A stretch of DNA of 34,186 nt. Origin: Winogradskyella psychrotolerans. Lineage in GTDB: Bacteria; Bacteroidota; Bacteroidia; Flavobacteriales; Flavobacteriaceae. This document shows, piece by piece, positions 24,644 to 32,381 of the stretch (position 1 is the first letter of the stretch; the number at the start of each line of letters is the position of its first letter). The stretch is from positions 1 through 34,186 of the forward strand of contig NZ_JAHKPN010000045.1 in the NCBI RefSeq assembly GCF_018860545.1, in the 5' to 3' direction. The translations under genes were made by a program, and so were the position numbers. The notes under the pieces were generated by a model. It was given only the letters and a program-made list of their open reading frames with translations. It did no database searches and was not told the DNA's origin.

Positions 24644-26623
24644 ATGAAGAAAATTTTTATTGCCTTTTGTGTTTTTATTTCAGGGTTATGCTACGCTCAG
24701 CAAACTGATTATGTGGATTATAAAAAAGCGAATGGCTTACTTGCTACTGTTTTAGATTCTTCAACAGTGAAAGGTAAAGTTTCGTACAGTCTCGATATTA
24801 TTAAAGCTACAGATTCTATTTTTTTAAATGCGGTGAATATGACATTTGAAAATGTGGAGATTAGAGTAGGTGAATCTAATGCTCAGCCGCTAGACTTTTC
24901 CTATGAAGACCATAAAATTTATTTTAAATATCAGTTTAAAAAAGGCGAATCTTATACAGTCTATTTTGATTATTCGGTAAAGCCTAAAAAAGCATTATAT
25001 TTTCTAAAGCGAGAGAATGAGCCTCAGGTGTGGACGCAAGGTCAAGGTAAATTTACAAGTCATTGGTTTCCTAGTTTAGATGATGTTAATGATAAAATTA
25101 TTTTTAATTTAAGCACGGTAAGAGATCCTGCATACACCTTTATATCTAATGGTTTAAATACGGTTGACAGTCCTTTACCAGATGGATTAATGAAGACCTC
25201 TTATCAAATGCAAAAACCGATGTCTAGTTATTTATTAGCTCTGGTTTATGGTAAATACAATAAAACAACGGAAACCTCCAAAAGCGGAATTCCTCTGGAG
25301 TTTTACTATTATCCAGAAGACTCTTTAAACGTTGAATCTACATATCGGTATTCTAAACAGATGTTCGATTTTCTAGAAAATGAAATTGGGTTTCCTTATC
25401 CATGGCAGATCTACAAGCAAGTGCCAGTACATGATTTTCTTTATGCTGGTATGGAAAACACAAGTCTAACTATTTTTTCGGATGCGTTTGTGGTAGATGA
25501 TATAGGGTTTAATGATAAAAATTATGTCAACGTTAATGCACACGAACTCGCGCATCAATGGTTTGGTGATTTGGTAACCGCAAAATCAGGAGAGCATCAT
25601 TGGTTACAAGAAGGTTTTGCGACCTACTATGCACTTTTAGCAGAACGCGATGTTTTTGGTGATAACTATTTTTATTTTAAGCTTTTAGAGTCGGTTTTAG
25701 AATTAAGTCGACAAGACCTTACAGGAAACGGAACATCGCTTTTAGATCCAAAATCGAGTAGTCTAACATTTTATCAACGTGGTGCTTGGGTTTTGCACGC
25801 ATTACGAAAACAGGTTGGAGATGTTATTTTTAAGAAAGCGGTGAAGCGCTATTTAGAAAAGCATCAATTTTCAAATGTTGAGACCTCTGATTTTATTAAA
25901 GAAGTGGAGAATCTGTACGGTCAATCCTTAGCTCATTTTGAAAATTACTGGATTAAAAATAAAGCATTTCCTTATGAAGAGGCTTTTGCAATTTTGAAGC
26001 GACAATCTACATTTATTAATGAATATGCGATGGTGGATTGTGAAGCGAAAACATCAAAATGTGCTGAATATCTCAAATATTACGTGTCCGATGAAGCAAA
26101 AGTAAAAGTGATTTCGCAAATGCCATCATTAGTGACTTCGGATGTGTTTAAGAACAGTTTAAAAGTACGACAAGCTATTTCGGAGCATGTCACTAAAATA
26201 CCAGAAGCTTTAAAAGATGATTATGAATCGTTGTTAGATGATAAATCGTATGTTACTATAGAAAATGCTTTATATAATCTTTGGGTTAATTTTCCTTTAG
26301 AACGCTCTAAATACCTTTCTAAAACCCGAAAAATAATAGGCTTCAATGATAAAAATGTACGCATGCTTTGGATTGTTCTCAACTTAAGTACGCCGTATTA
26401 TGAAGCGGATAATAAGCAAGAATTGTTTAATGAGTTGATAGGGTTTACAGATGAAAAGTATAATGCCGATGTAAGAATAAAAGCCTTCAATTATTTAAAC
26501 CTTATAAATTCATGCAATGAAGCATGTCAATCTAACTTAGAATTAGCAAAATCACATCATAATTGGAGATTGGTTAAGTTTGCTAAAGAATTTTCCGAAA
26601 AACTAGATAAAAAAGAAGATTAA
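24644..26623 (+). CDS. M1 family zinc aminopeptidase, secreted
   Basis: From the ATG at 24644 the protein has 659 residues. A signal peptide (MKKIFIAFCVFISGLCYAQQ) should be cleaved after CYA. The M1 exopeptidase motif is AGMEN (268-272), the zinc site HELAH (300-304) with the third ligand Glu323 in LQEGFAT, and the usual helical domain follows. It should remove N-terminal residues from peptides in the periplasm or on the surface. An upstream in-frame TTG at 24608 would put 12 residues before the signal peptide and is unlikely. The stop codon overlaps the ATG of the patatin gene (TAATG), which indicates translational coupling. Confidence 0.95.
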   Translation: MKKIFIAFCVFISGLCYAQQTDYVDYKKANGLLATVLDSSTVKGKVSYSLDIIKATDSIFLNAVNMTFENVEIRVGESNAQPLDFSYEDHKIYFKYQFKKGESYTVYFDYSVKPKKALYFLKRENEPQVWTQGQGKFTSHWFPSLDDVNDKIIFNLSTVRDPAYTFISNGLNTVDSPLPDGLMKTSYQMQKPMSSYLLALVYGKYNKTTETSKSGIPLEFYYYPEDSLNVESTYRYSKQMFDFLENEIGFPYPWQIYKQVPVHDFLYAGMENTSLTIFSDAFVVDDIGFNDKNYVNVNAHELAHQWFGDLVTAKSGEHHWLQEGFATYYALLAERDVFGDNYFYFKLLESVLELSRQDLTGNGTSLLDPKSSSLTFYQRGAWVLHALRKQVGDVIFKKAVKRYLEKHQFSNVETSDFIKEVENLYGQSLAHFENYWIKNKAFPYEEAFAILKRQSTFINEYAMVDCEAKTSKCAEYLKYYVSDEAKVKVISQMPSLVTSDVFKNSLKVRQAISEHVTKIPEALKDDYESLLDDKSYVTIENALYNLWVNFPLERSKYLSKTRKIIGFNDKNVRMLWIVLNLSTPYYEADNKQELFNELIGFTDEKYNADVRIKAFNYLNLINSCNEACQSNLELAKSHHNWRLVKFAKEFSEKLDKKED

Positions 26624-27507
26624 TGAGAGCATTAGTAATATCTGGTGGTGGAAGCAAAGGAGCATTTGCTGGTGGAGTGGCACAATACTTAATTGAGCGC
26701 GAAAAGCATAATTACGATATGTTTTTAGGTACTTCAACGGGAAGTTTGTTGGTGCCCCATTTGGCGGTAAATGAGATTGGTAAACTCTATGATATTTTTA
26801 CCAATGTACAGCAGCATAATATTTTTAGCATTAGCCCATTTGTACAACATAAAAAAGGGGATAGGGAGTATGTATCAATTGATTTTATAAACTCATTATG
26901 GCAGTTTATAAGACGTAAACGAACGTTTGGAGAAAGTAAGGCGCTACGACGACATATTAGAAAACACGTGACTTATGAGGAGTACGTGAAAATTAGAAAA
27001 GAGAAGCACGATGTTGTGGTAACGGTTTCTAATTTATCTATGAATCGTGTGGAATATAAATCAATTCAAGACTGTTCTTATGAGGAATTTTGTAATTGGA
27101 TATGGATTTCGTGTAATTATATCCCGTTTATGTCCTTGGCAAAAGTGGATGGTTACGAATATGCAGATGGAGGTTTAGGATCTGTAATTCCTATTAGAGA
27201 AGCTATTCAACGTGGTGCAACGGAAGTAGATGCTATTGTTTTGGAAGCTGAAACTTTAGGGAAACAGAAAGTATTGGGTAAAAATCCGTTTTCATTAATG
27301 ATTAGTTTGTTTGGGCATTTGTTAGATCAGGTTGAGCGAAATGATATCATTATCGGAAAATTAGCGGCTCGAAATAAAAATGTTAAACTCAATTTATACT
27401 ACACACCAACAAGTTTAACTGAGAACTCATTGATTTTTAGTAAACGATTAATGGAAAAATGGTGGCAAGAAGGCTATGACTATGCCGAAAGACGCCATGA
27501 GAAATAG
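26623..27507 (+). CDS. Patatin-like phospholipase
   Basis: A 294-residue patatin-family lipid acyl hydrolase. The oxyanion-hole loop GGGSKGAFAGG is at residues 8-18, the nucleophile elbow GTSTG has Ser38, and the dyad Asp is Asp182 in ADGG. All catalytic parts are present. There is no signal peptide, so it acts in the cytoplasm or at the inner membrane. It begins on the last base of the M1 peptidase stop codon, so the two are translated together. Substrate could be phospholipid or neutral lipid. Confidence 0.92.
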   Translation: MRALVISGGGSKGAFAGGVAQYLIEREKHNYDMFLGTSTGSLLVPHLAVNEIGKLYDIFTNVQQHNIFSISPFVQHKKGDREYVSIDFINSLWQFIRRKRTFGESKALRRHIRKHVTYEEYVKIRKEKHDVVVTVSNLSMNRVEYKSIQDCSYEEFCNWIWISCNYIPFMSLAKVDGYEYADGGLGSVIPIREAIQRGATEVDAIVLEAETLGKQKVLGKNPFSLMISLFGHLLDQVERNDIIIGKLAARNKNVKLNLYYTPTSLTENSLIFSKRLMEKWWQEGYDYAERRHEK

Positions 27508-27662
27508 ATTTTAGATATAAGCTTTCTTTAGCTACGATGCGTTATCGAATTAATTTTGGAATTTGATTTGCAATTCTGAATTTCAATTTCAATGCTGTCA
27601 AAACATTTGTATTAAATGATCTTACAATTTATAAATTATTTTTCTGGTCTATGTAGCCAATA

Positions 27663-27851
27663 CTAACGTCGTGCAGGCTTCATATTTCCAAAAATTAAGG
27701 CTGTTAATAATAATCCAACTCCAATTCCCATAAAAGAACCTCTCGCTAAATCAGGTAACGCAAAGTAATAAGAACATACTTGTGAAGTCGCAATTATTAA
27801 TATTCCAATAGATAATAGAATTAGTGTTTTTCTTTTAGTTGTTTTTTTCAT
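27663..27851 (-). CDS. Hypothetical small two-helix membrane protein
   Basis: A 62-residue protein with a basic N-terminus (MKKTTKRK) and two hydrophobic segments (about residues 9-30 and 38-55), ending GNMKPARR. Not recognised. It is the leftmost gene of the minus-strand accessory block. The last codons and stop read ACGACGTTAG, so the stop overlaps a GTTAG box like those that end the attC-like repeats. Confidence 0.6.
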   Translation of the reverse strand: MKKTTKRKTLILLSIGILIIATSQVCSYYFALPDLARGSFMGIGVGLLLTALIFGNMKPARR

Positions 27852-27989
27852 CTCATTTGTGTTTTAATGATTTGTATTTCAATTCTCATATGTGTTACAG
27901 ATTTTCTTCAAAATATTATCAGTATTGTTGTCTATGCGTGCTTGCGTGGTTAAGGATTAAAGTTAGTAAAAAAAAATGCACATTTAAAG

Positions 27990-28030
27990 TCAGTGAAGAC
28001 TTTTGTAAGTCGGCTAGAACTAGTAGTGAG
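27990..28030. repeat. Degenerate centre of an attC-like repeat
   Basis: The stretch GAAGACTTTTGTAAGT, C, GGCTAGAACTAG (27995-28023) matches the repeat centre at 33515-33544 with a few changes. The flanking arms are no longer clearly palindromic. It lies just past the 3' end of the CHAP gene, the same place as the other copies. Confidence 0.45.
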
Positions 28031-28042
28031 TGTAAATCGTAC

Positions 28043-28627
28043 TTATTTCCTTAACCAGCCCAAAATTCGCTTGTTTCCAATTTGCCATTTTCCATCTTTA
28101 TGTATCAGGTCGTATGTTTCTCGTGAACTTCCAAAAGGCCCAGGGTTTTGTTGAATAATCTCAATGTCGTTTTTAGTGACTTTAGAAATAATTGCAACGT
28201 GTCCATATTTGTTTAATAATGTTTCTGAGTAAATTACTAAATCATTTATTTCTGGTTTTGATTTGCTTGGATTTTTAAACTGCTTTAAATTCCGTTGATT
28301 GTTTATTGTTCCGTCGGTGATTTGCGAGTTAAAAAAATCTTTGGCGTGTCCATAAGTATCAGGCATTTTATGATTTAACTTTTTGTAGTAGTAGCGTTTT
28401 ACGAATTCCACACACTGATATTTTAGTCCAAGATTATATCCATCATCCGCTAACGCACGTCCGTCCACATGTCCAACTCCACCATTATAATAAACAGCAA
28501 CACCATTCAAACTATCAATTTTTTGACCGATTTCATAGTTCGGATTTAGATTAATTTTTTTAGATGCTAAAAAAACAATAACGATTAAAATCAGGATTCC
28601 TAGTATTGGTAAACGTCGTTTTTTCAA
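28043..28627 (-). CDS. CHAP-domain amidase with N-terminal membrane anchor
   Basis: A 194-residue protein with a basic start, one membrane segment (about residues 6-22) and a CHAP domain. The catalytic Cys72 is in YQCVEFVKRYY, His143 in YGHVAII, and the third residue is probably Asn161 in QQNPG. CHAP enzymes cleave peptidoglycan amide bonds or glutathionylspermidine-like amides; the anchor places the domain in the periplasm. It sits in the accessory array and may be cassette cargo used in cell-wall turnover or in competition between strains. No immunity partner is evident. Confidence 0.82.
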   Translation of the reverse strand: MKKRRLPILGILILIVIVFLASKKINLNPNYEIGQKIDSLNGVAVYYNGGVGHVDGRALADDGYNLGLKYQCVEFVKRYYYKKLNHKMPDTYGHAKDFFNSQITDGTINNQRNLKQFKNPSKSKPEINDLVIYSETLLNKYGHVAIISKVTKNDIEIIQQNPGPFGSSRETYDLIHKDGKWQIGNKRILGWLRK

Positions 28628-28659
28628 TTTGTTTGTAGTATTTTTATGTATTATTTAGA

Positions 28660-28707
28660 ACGTGTTTAATTATATTTAAATAGAAAAAGAAGAGCGTTAT
28701 AACGTCT
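28660..28707. repeat. Possible decayed attC-like repeat
   Basis: Starts GAACGTGTTTAATTATATTT, like the left arm of the site at the right window edge (CTAACGTGTTT), and ends GCGTTATAACGTC. It lies at the 3' end of the 186-residue gene. The arms pair only poorly. Confidence 0.3.
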
Positions 28708-28708
28708 T

Positions 28709-29248
28709 TTATGACCAGAATTTCCACCAAGGTTTTTGTTCCAAATTCTCAACCGTTTTATAGGGAACTATATCAATTATATGATAATAATTACTTAAAT
28801 CATAAGTTTTCAGTTTAAACATTTCCTCCATAGATTTAAGTTTTTTTATTTTTCCTCCAAAGTCATATAAATAATTGTCATCTTTTTCATTTACTAGGCT
28901 GACATTATCATATTCATTATCATTTTTAGAAACGTAAACCATTATCCAATTTCCGACATTAAATTCAGTTGACGGATGAATATCAGATGTTTTATAAAAG
29001 CCTCTTAAATAAGGTGAAAACTGCTTGTGCTCAACTGGGTACTGAATGTAATTAATAAAAAAGTTAAATCGTTTAAAATCTGGTTGGTTCGAAAAGAGGA
29101 TTAAAAATGAATCGTAGTGATTCTTTTTTCTATACAATTGAATTCCGTTAGCAAATTCAGTATCTGAATACAGATTAGCTAAATCCATTAAGATACTTTC
29201 TAATTCTTTTTGATTAACATTTTCAACTATTATAAAGTTTTCAGACAT
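28709..29248 (-). CDS. Hypothetical protein
   Basis: Soluble acidic protein of 179 residues from the ATG at 29248 (MSENFIIVENVNQ); the frame is open seven codons further to 29269 but that start has no support. Aromatic residues are frequent and the C-terminus reads KPWWKFWS, a tail often seen in Bacteroidota proteins of unknown function. No catalytic motif is recognised. It starts about 45 bases after the stop of the 67-residue membrane-protein gene, so these two may share one cassette. Confidence 0.65.
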   Translation of the reverse strand: MSENFIIVENVNQKELESILMDLANLYSDTEFANGIQLYRKKNHYDSFLILFSNQPDFKRFNFFINYIQYPVEHKQFSPYLRGFYKTSDIHPSTEFNVGNWIMVYVSKNDNEYDNVSLVNEKDDNYLYDFGGKIKKLKSMEEMFKLKTYDLSNYYHIIDIVPYKTVENLEQKPWWKFWS

Positions 29249-29293
29249 AGATTTGGTGAGAAGTTTCAAATGTTGGATAAATGATTTAAATGG

Positions 29294-29497
29294 TTATTCA
29301 TTGTAAGGTATAAATCCGAAAAAATGCAAGAATAATAGTACTATTGATAAAACAATTCCGCCAACGCTCGTAATGAATATAGTTATTGAAATAAAATCGA
29401 GTGAATTTCTAAAGGCCGAATAACTTTTTTTTATATCATAAATTGAATAGATAAAAAGAGCCACGCAAAATAGTATTAATAAGGTTGAACTTTTCAT
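29294..29497 (-). CDS. Hypothetical two-helix membrane protein
   Basis: A 67-residue protein with hydrophobic segments at about residues 4-21 and 38-62 and a short polar loop (KKSYSAFRNSLDF). Not recognised. Its start is immediately downstream of the repeat-bearing intergenic region, and it precedes the 186-codon gene, consistent with the first gene of a two-gene cassette. Confidence 0.6.
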   Translation of the reverse strand: MKSSTLLILFCVALFIYSIYDIKKSYSAFRNSLDFISITIFITSVGGIVLSIVLLFLHFFGFIPYNE

Positions 29498-29519
29498 TAG
29501 CAGGATTTCAATATTGGAT

Positions 29520-29644
29520 AAGGTACATGGTCAATGGGGTTGTTCAGCAACTAAGTTAGTAAACATTTATGAACCTGTGAATATTCCGCAAGAATAATCG
29601 CAAGTAAGGATGAATCTAGCAATTAATTGTACATGGTGTTGTAA
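29520..29644. repeat. attC-like repeat, long form (site C)
   Basis: The right part (CTAGCAATTAATTGTACATG, then GTGTTG, to 29644) and the centre AACTAAGTTAGTAAAC... match the repeat at 31464-31624 over about 100 bp. The left arm is unclear, so the left edge is approximate. The site abuts the 3' end of the 164-residue gene. Confidence 0.55.
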
Positions 29645-29655
29645 ATTGACTTTTT

Positions 29656-30150
29656 TTATTTTTTAATTCCGCTAAAGGTTTTTGATTCGTTATATACAGT
29701 AATTCCGAAAAGATTCCATTTCAAAACACCGTTAGCAATAAATTCCGCTTGTTTAGATTTGGTAGTTTCAATCGATGTAAATTCCCATTCGTAACCGCTA
29801 ACAAATCCAGTCAAGAAACTATTACTTTCTATGGGAATCAATTCAGTCTGTTCAATTGAATATATTATGTGCATATTTATATCAAAAGTCAAATTATCTT
29901 CGAGTGTTACTTTTTCTACTTTTGAAAAGTTCTTTTTGTTATAGTTGTTTGATATTGTAATTCGATTCGTTTTTTCTTTCGAATTAGCAGCAGAAATTAC
30001 TTGAACAATTCCAATTACCATGACAAATATTGAAATAACTTTGAATTTAGGATTGAAAATTCGTTTACCTTTTTTGATAAATCCAACAATCAGATATAGA
30101 AAGTATAAAACCATAATTAAATTAATAATTGACCAAATTAAATGAATCAT
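29656..30150 (-). CDS. Hypothetical membrane-anchored protein
   Basis: A 164-residue protein with two hydrophobic N-terminal segments (about 3-22 and 38-56) followed by a soluble domain of about 105 residues with beta-type alternation and the closing stretch GYEWEFTSIETTKSKQAEF and GVLKWNLFGITVY. Unrecognised. The gene is a single-gene unit between two attC-like repeats. Confidence 0.65.
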   Translation of the reverse strand: MIHLIWSIINLIMVLYFLYLIVGFIKKGKRIFNPKFKVISIFVMVIGIVQVISAANSKEKTNRITISNNYNKKNFSKVEKVTLEDNLTFDINMHIIYSIEQTELIPIESNSFLTGFVSGYEWEFTSIETTKSKQAEFIANGVLKWNLFGITVYNESKTFSGIKK

Positions 30151-30174
30151 AGGTTTTTGTTTTATAGCTTGTTT

Positions 30175-30246
30175 ACAAGCGTGTTTATATAAGATTAGTT
30201 GTGTTTAAGTACTAAAGTTAGCAATTAATTTGATATGGTGTTAGCG
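30175..30246. repeat. attC-like repeat, short form (site D)
   Basis: Left arm ACAAGCGTGTTTATAT and right arm GCAATTAATTTGATATGG then TGTTAGCG are imperfect inverses. The conserved inner stretch of other sites is shortened here. It lies 20 bases past the stop of the GNAT gene. Confidence 0.5.
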
Positions 30247-30266
30247 GTTAGACATTATTCATATTT

Positions 30267-30767
30267 TTACAGTTCGTAAATGACTCCTTGCTGTCCATCA
30301 AAGTCAAAATTTTCTTTAAATGTCATTCCAATTTTCTCAAGAACCTTGATTGAGCCGATATTTTCTTTCATTGCTCTACCAACTATTTTTTCAATTTGTA
30401 GTTTGCTAAAACCAAGATCAAGACATTCTTTTGCAGTTTCAGTCGCAAACCCTCTATTCCAATAATTTCTGTAAAATCGGAACCCAATATCATATTCGTT
30501 TTTGTCTTGACTGTATTTAAGTCCGCACCAACCAATAAATTTTAAAGTTGCTTTGTCAATAACAGCAAGTCGTCCAACTCCATACTTTTGATATTGGTCA
30601 TAGTTAGCCAAAAAGTCAACAGCAGACTGTAAATTTTCAAAAGGCTTATCTCCTGTGAATTTTAAGACTTCTTCGTCAAGATTTAAAGTATAGAAATCAA
30701 TAGCGTATTCTGTTGTCAGTTTACGCATTATAGTTCTTTCCGTTTCTATATATTCAATTCCTTTCAT
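30267..30767 (-). CDS. GNAT N-acetyltransferase (RimJ/RimL type), cassette cargo
   Basis: A 166-residue GNAT enzyme with YIETERTIMRKLTTEYAIDF at the start, the acetyl-CoA loop NYWNRGFATETA and the C-terminal NIGSIKVLEKIGMTF. It is a clear relative of the GNAT gene at 11953-12477 (shared GVGRLAVIDKATLKFIGW-type block), but shorter at the C-terminus. It follows a lipoprotein gene by 21 bases without a repeat between them, so both may be one cassette. The acceptor is unknown; antibiotic or toxin modification is possible for cassette-borne GNATs but not shown. Confidence 0.85.
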   Translation of the reverse strand: MKGIEYIETERTIMRKLTTEYAIDFYTLNLDEEVLKFTGDKPFENLQSAVDFLANYDQYQKYGVGRLAVIDKATLKFIGWCGLKYSQDKNEYDIGFRFYRNYWNRGFATETAKECLDLGFSKLQIEKIVGRAMKENIGSIKVLEKIGMTFKENFDFDGQQGVIYEL

Positions 30768-30788
30768 TTCTTTTATGACGTTCGTTTT

Positions 30789-31373
30789 TTATATTATTAT
30801 CCAACCGTTTTTGATAAAAGTTAATTCAGCATTTTCTATAAACTCTGCAAAATTTGTTTTTCCCATTGCTTTGTTGTTTGTTAATTCAAAAAGATAAACT
30901 TCGGGATTTGCGCGTTTTTCGTAAAAAATCCACATTCTAAATCTTTTCACATTTACAGAATGCGAGAGAAAATTCAGTTCTTCGAAAGCTCCAATGTCAA
31001 AATTAGATTCACTAATTAATTCTGGATATAAAATTCCAGTTTTAAAAATGGGCTGATATTTTAAATCAGGTAAATGAATATTTACTGTTCTATTTCCAAA
31101 TTGTATTTCATTTACAAATTCTATAAATTTTCCGTGTCCATCTAAAAGCTCTTTTTCGTTAAGGATTTCGATTTTGTCAGTAAACTTGCCATGTATTTGT
31201 TTTTCGTACTTATCTTTAAAAAATTCCTGTGTCCAATAATCTTCCTGTTCCCCTTGATTGCTAAAAGGTGGTTTTAATTCAGTTGGTTTCTCGGTTTGAG
31301 TTTTTTCCGGTTTGCTTTGAGATTTGCATCCAAAAGAGAAAGTCAGTAGTAAAATTGCTACAAATAATTTCAT
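30789..31373 (-). CDS. Hypothetical lipoprotein
   Basis: A 194-residue protein with a lipoprotein signal (LLLTFSFGC, lipidated Cys16), a proline- and threonine-rich linker (KPEKTQTEKPTELKPP) and a soluble domain without a known motif. It should be anchored to the periplasmic side of a membrane. The gene is 21 bases upstream of a GNAT gene on the same strand and follows a long attC-like repeat region. Confidence 0.72.
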   Translation of the reverse strand: MKLFVAILLLTFSFGCKSQSKPEKTQTEKPTELKPPFSNQGEQEDYWTQEFFKDKYEKQIHGKFTDKIEILNEKELLDGHGKFIEFVNEIQFGNRTVNIHLPDLKYQPIFKTGILYPELISESNFDIGAFEELNFLSHSVNVKRFRMWIFYEKRANPEVYLFELTNNKAMGKTNFAEFIENAELTFIKNGWIII

Positions 31374-31463
31374 TTTCTTTGTTTAGGTTTGCAAATATCA
31401 TCAATTAAAAATGCCATAATTAGTGAACTCTGATCTTGTGGAGTTACGTTGCTTTTAAATGAC

Positions 31464-31624
31464 ACACAACGTTTATGTATGTGATTTACTTCGTCTGTGC
31501 GCTGCGCTCGGGTGTAGTGTGGTTTAGCGACTAAGTTAGCAAACTTTTACGAACCCTTGAAAATTCTGTAGAAATATTCGCAAGTAGGGATGAACCTAGC
31601 AAGTAATTGTACATGGTGTTAGCT
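31464..31624. repeat. attC-like repeat, long form (site E)
   Basis: From ACACAAC (31464-31470) to GTTAGCT (31618-31624), 161 bp. The outer arms pair through ATGTA and ATTxxCTT stretches. The centre shares about 100 bp with the site at 29520-29644 and includes a GCGCTGCGCTCG palindrome. The stop codon of the downstream-read gene (31619-31621) lies inside the GTTAGC box. Confidence 0.6.
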
Positions 31625-32284
31625 GATGTTTTTTATTTCTATTTTTCTTGGTGTCCAATTTTCTTTGTCTGATTTTTCCCAAATTCTCCAATGTTTGTCA
31701 GATGTTTTAAATGGCAAATTAGACTTTAAATCTTGAATAAATTCCAATTCATATTTGTTTATTTTTTCAAAAGGAAGCGCAAACCAAACTGAAATAGACG
31801 ATTGTTTTGATAATCTCAAATATATCCGAGAATTTTTTATTCTGAAATCCAATTCAGGAATCAGTTCTTGATTCGGTAAAACTTTGCGGGTTTTTGGGTC
31901 TATAAAATGAAAGTTCCAGTAAAAATCAAGATTTATTGGTCCAGCAGGATTTTTTGGTAATTCATTATTTAATTCAAGCGCCTCAAAACCTTTTTCAATA
32001 TCTTTTTCGTTGAGATTCCAAGTCCAAGTTCTTAACCAACCGTCATTTCTTGTTTTTGGAATTCCAAATTTCAAAGTAAAGTTGGGTAATAATTTAAGAG
32101 CAGAATATTCTTTTTTTTCCGATTCGAATAAAGTCAATTTGATTGATTTAGGTTGCGCTTTATCAGCGAATAAGTTCAGAAATTCTAACGTTTTGTCATA
32201 ATTCATTTTTGGTGCTTTTCTGCCTATAGAATGAGCACCTCCAGAGCTTATTGGTAATCCTTCGTATGATATAAATCTATTCAT
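31619..32284 (-). CDS. Hypothetical protein
   Basis: From the ATG at 32284 (MNRFISYEGLPISSGGAHSI) the protein has 221 residues, with no signal or membrane segment, a Trp-rich centre (DGWLRTWTWNLNE, YWNFHFIDP) and a C-terminus of SDKHWRIWEKSDKENW. Not recognised. The open frame runs on to 32359, but those 25 extra codons only translate the attC-like repeat and are rejected. The stop codon is inside the CTAAC box of the next repeat, a feature typical of cassettes. Confidence 0.7.
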   Translation of the reverse strand: MNRFISYEGLPISSGGAHSIGRKAPKMNYDKTLEFLNLFADKAQPKSIKLTLFESEKKEYSALKLLPNFTLKFGIPKTRNDGWLRTWTWNLNEKDIEKGFEALELNNELPKNPAGPINLDFYWNFHFIDPKTRKVLPNQELIPELDFRIKNSRIYLRLSKQSSISVWFALPFEKINKYELEFIQDLKSNLPFKTSDKHWRIWEKSDKENWTPRKIEIKNIS

Positions 32285-32297
32285 TTTCTTAAATGAC

Positions 32298-32381
32298 GGC
32301 CAAGGTGTTTGTATATGGTTTATTGCGAGGACTTTCGGAAGTAGGCGATAACCAAGCAATTAATTATACACGGTGTTGGCT
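32298..32381. repeat. attC-like repeat, standard form (site F)
   Basis: 84 bp, from GGCCAAG (32298-32304) to GTTGGCT (32375-32381). The arms TTTGTATATGGTTTATTGC and GCAATTAATTATACACGG pair imperfectly; the centre is GAGGACTTTCGGAAGTAGG. It has the same length as site G. The stop codon of the lipoprotein gene (32360-32362) lies inside it. Confidence 0.65.

Noticed and set aside
27839..28054. Plus-strand open frame of 71 codons in the gap between two minus-strand genes
   Set aside because: The composition is not protein-like (many Cys, Ser, Tyr), it overlaps the starts and ends of the neighbouring genes, and it runs through a decayed repeat.
32285..32359. 25-codon N-terminal extension of the 221-residue gene
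   Set aside because: The extension translates the attC-like repeat, and an ATG at 32284 gives a normal start.
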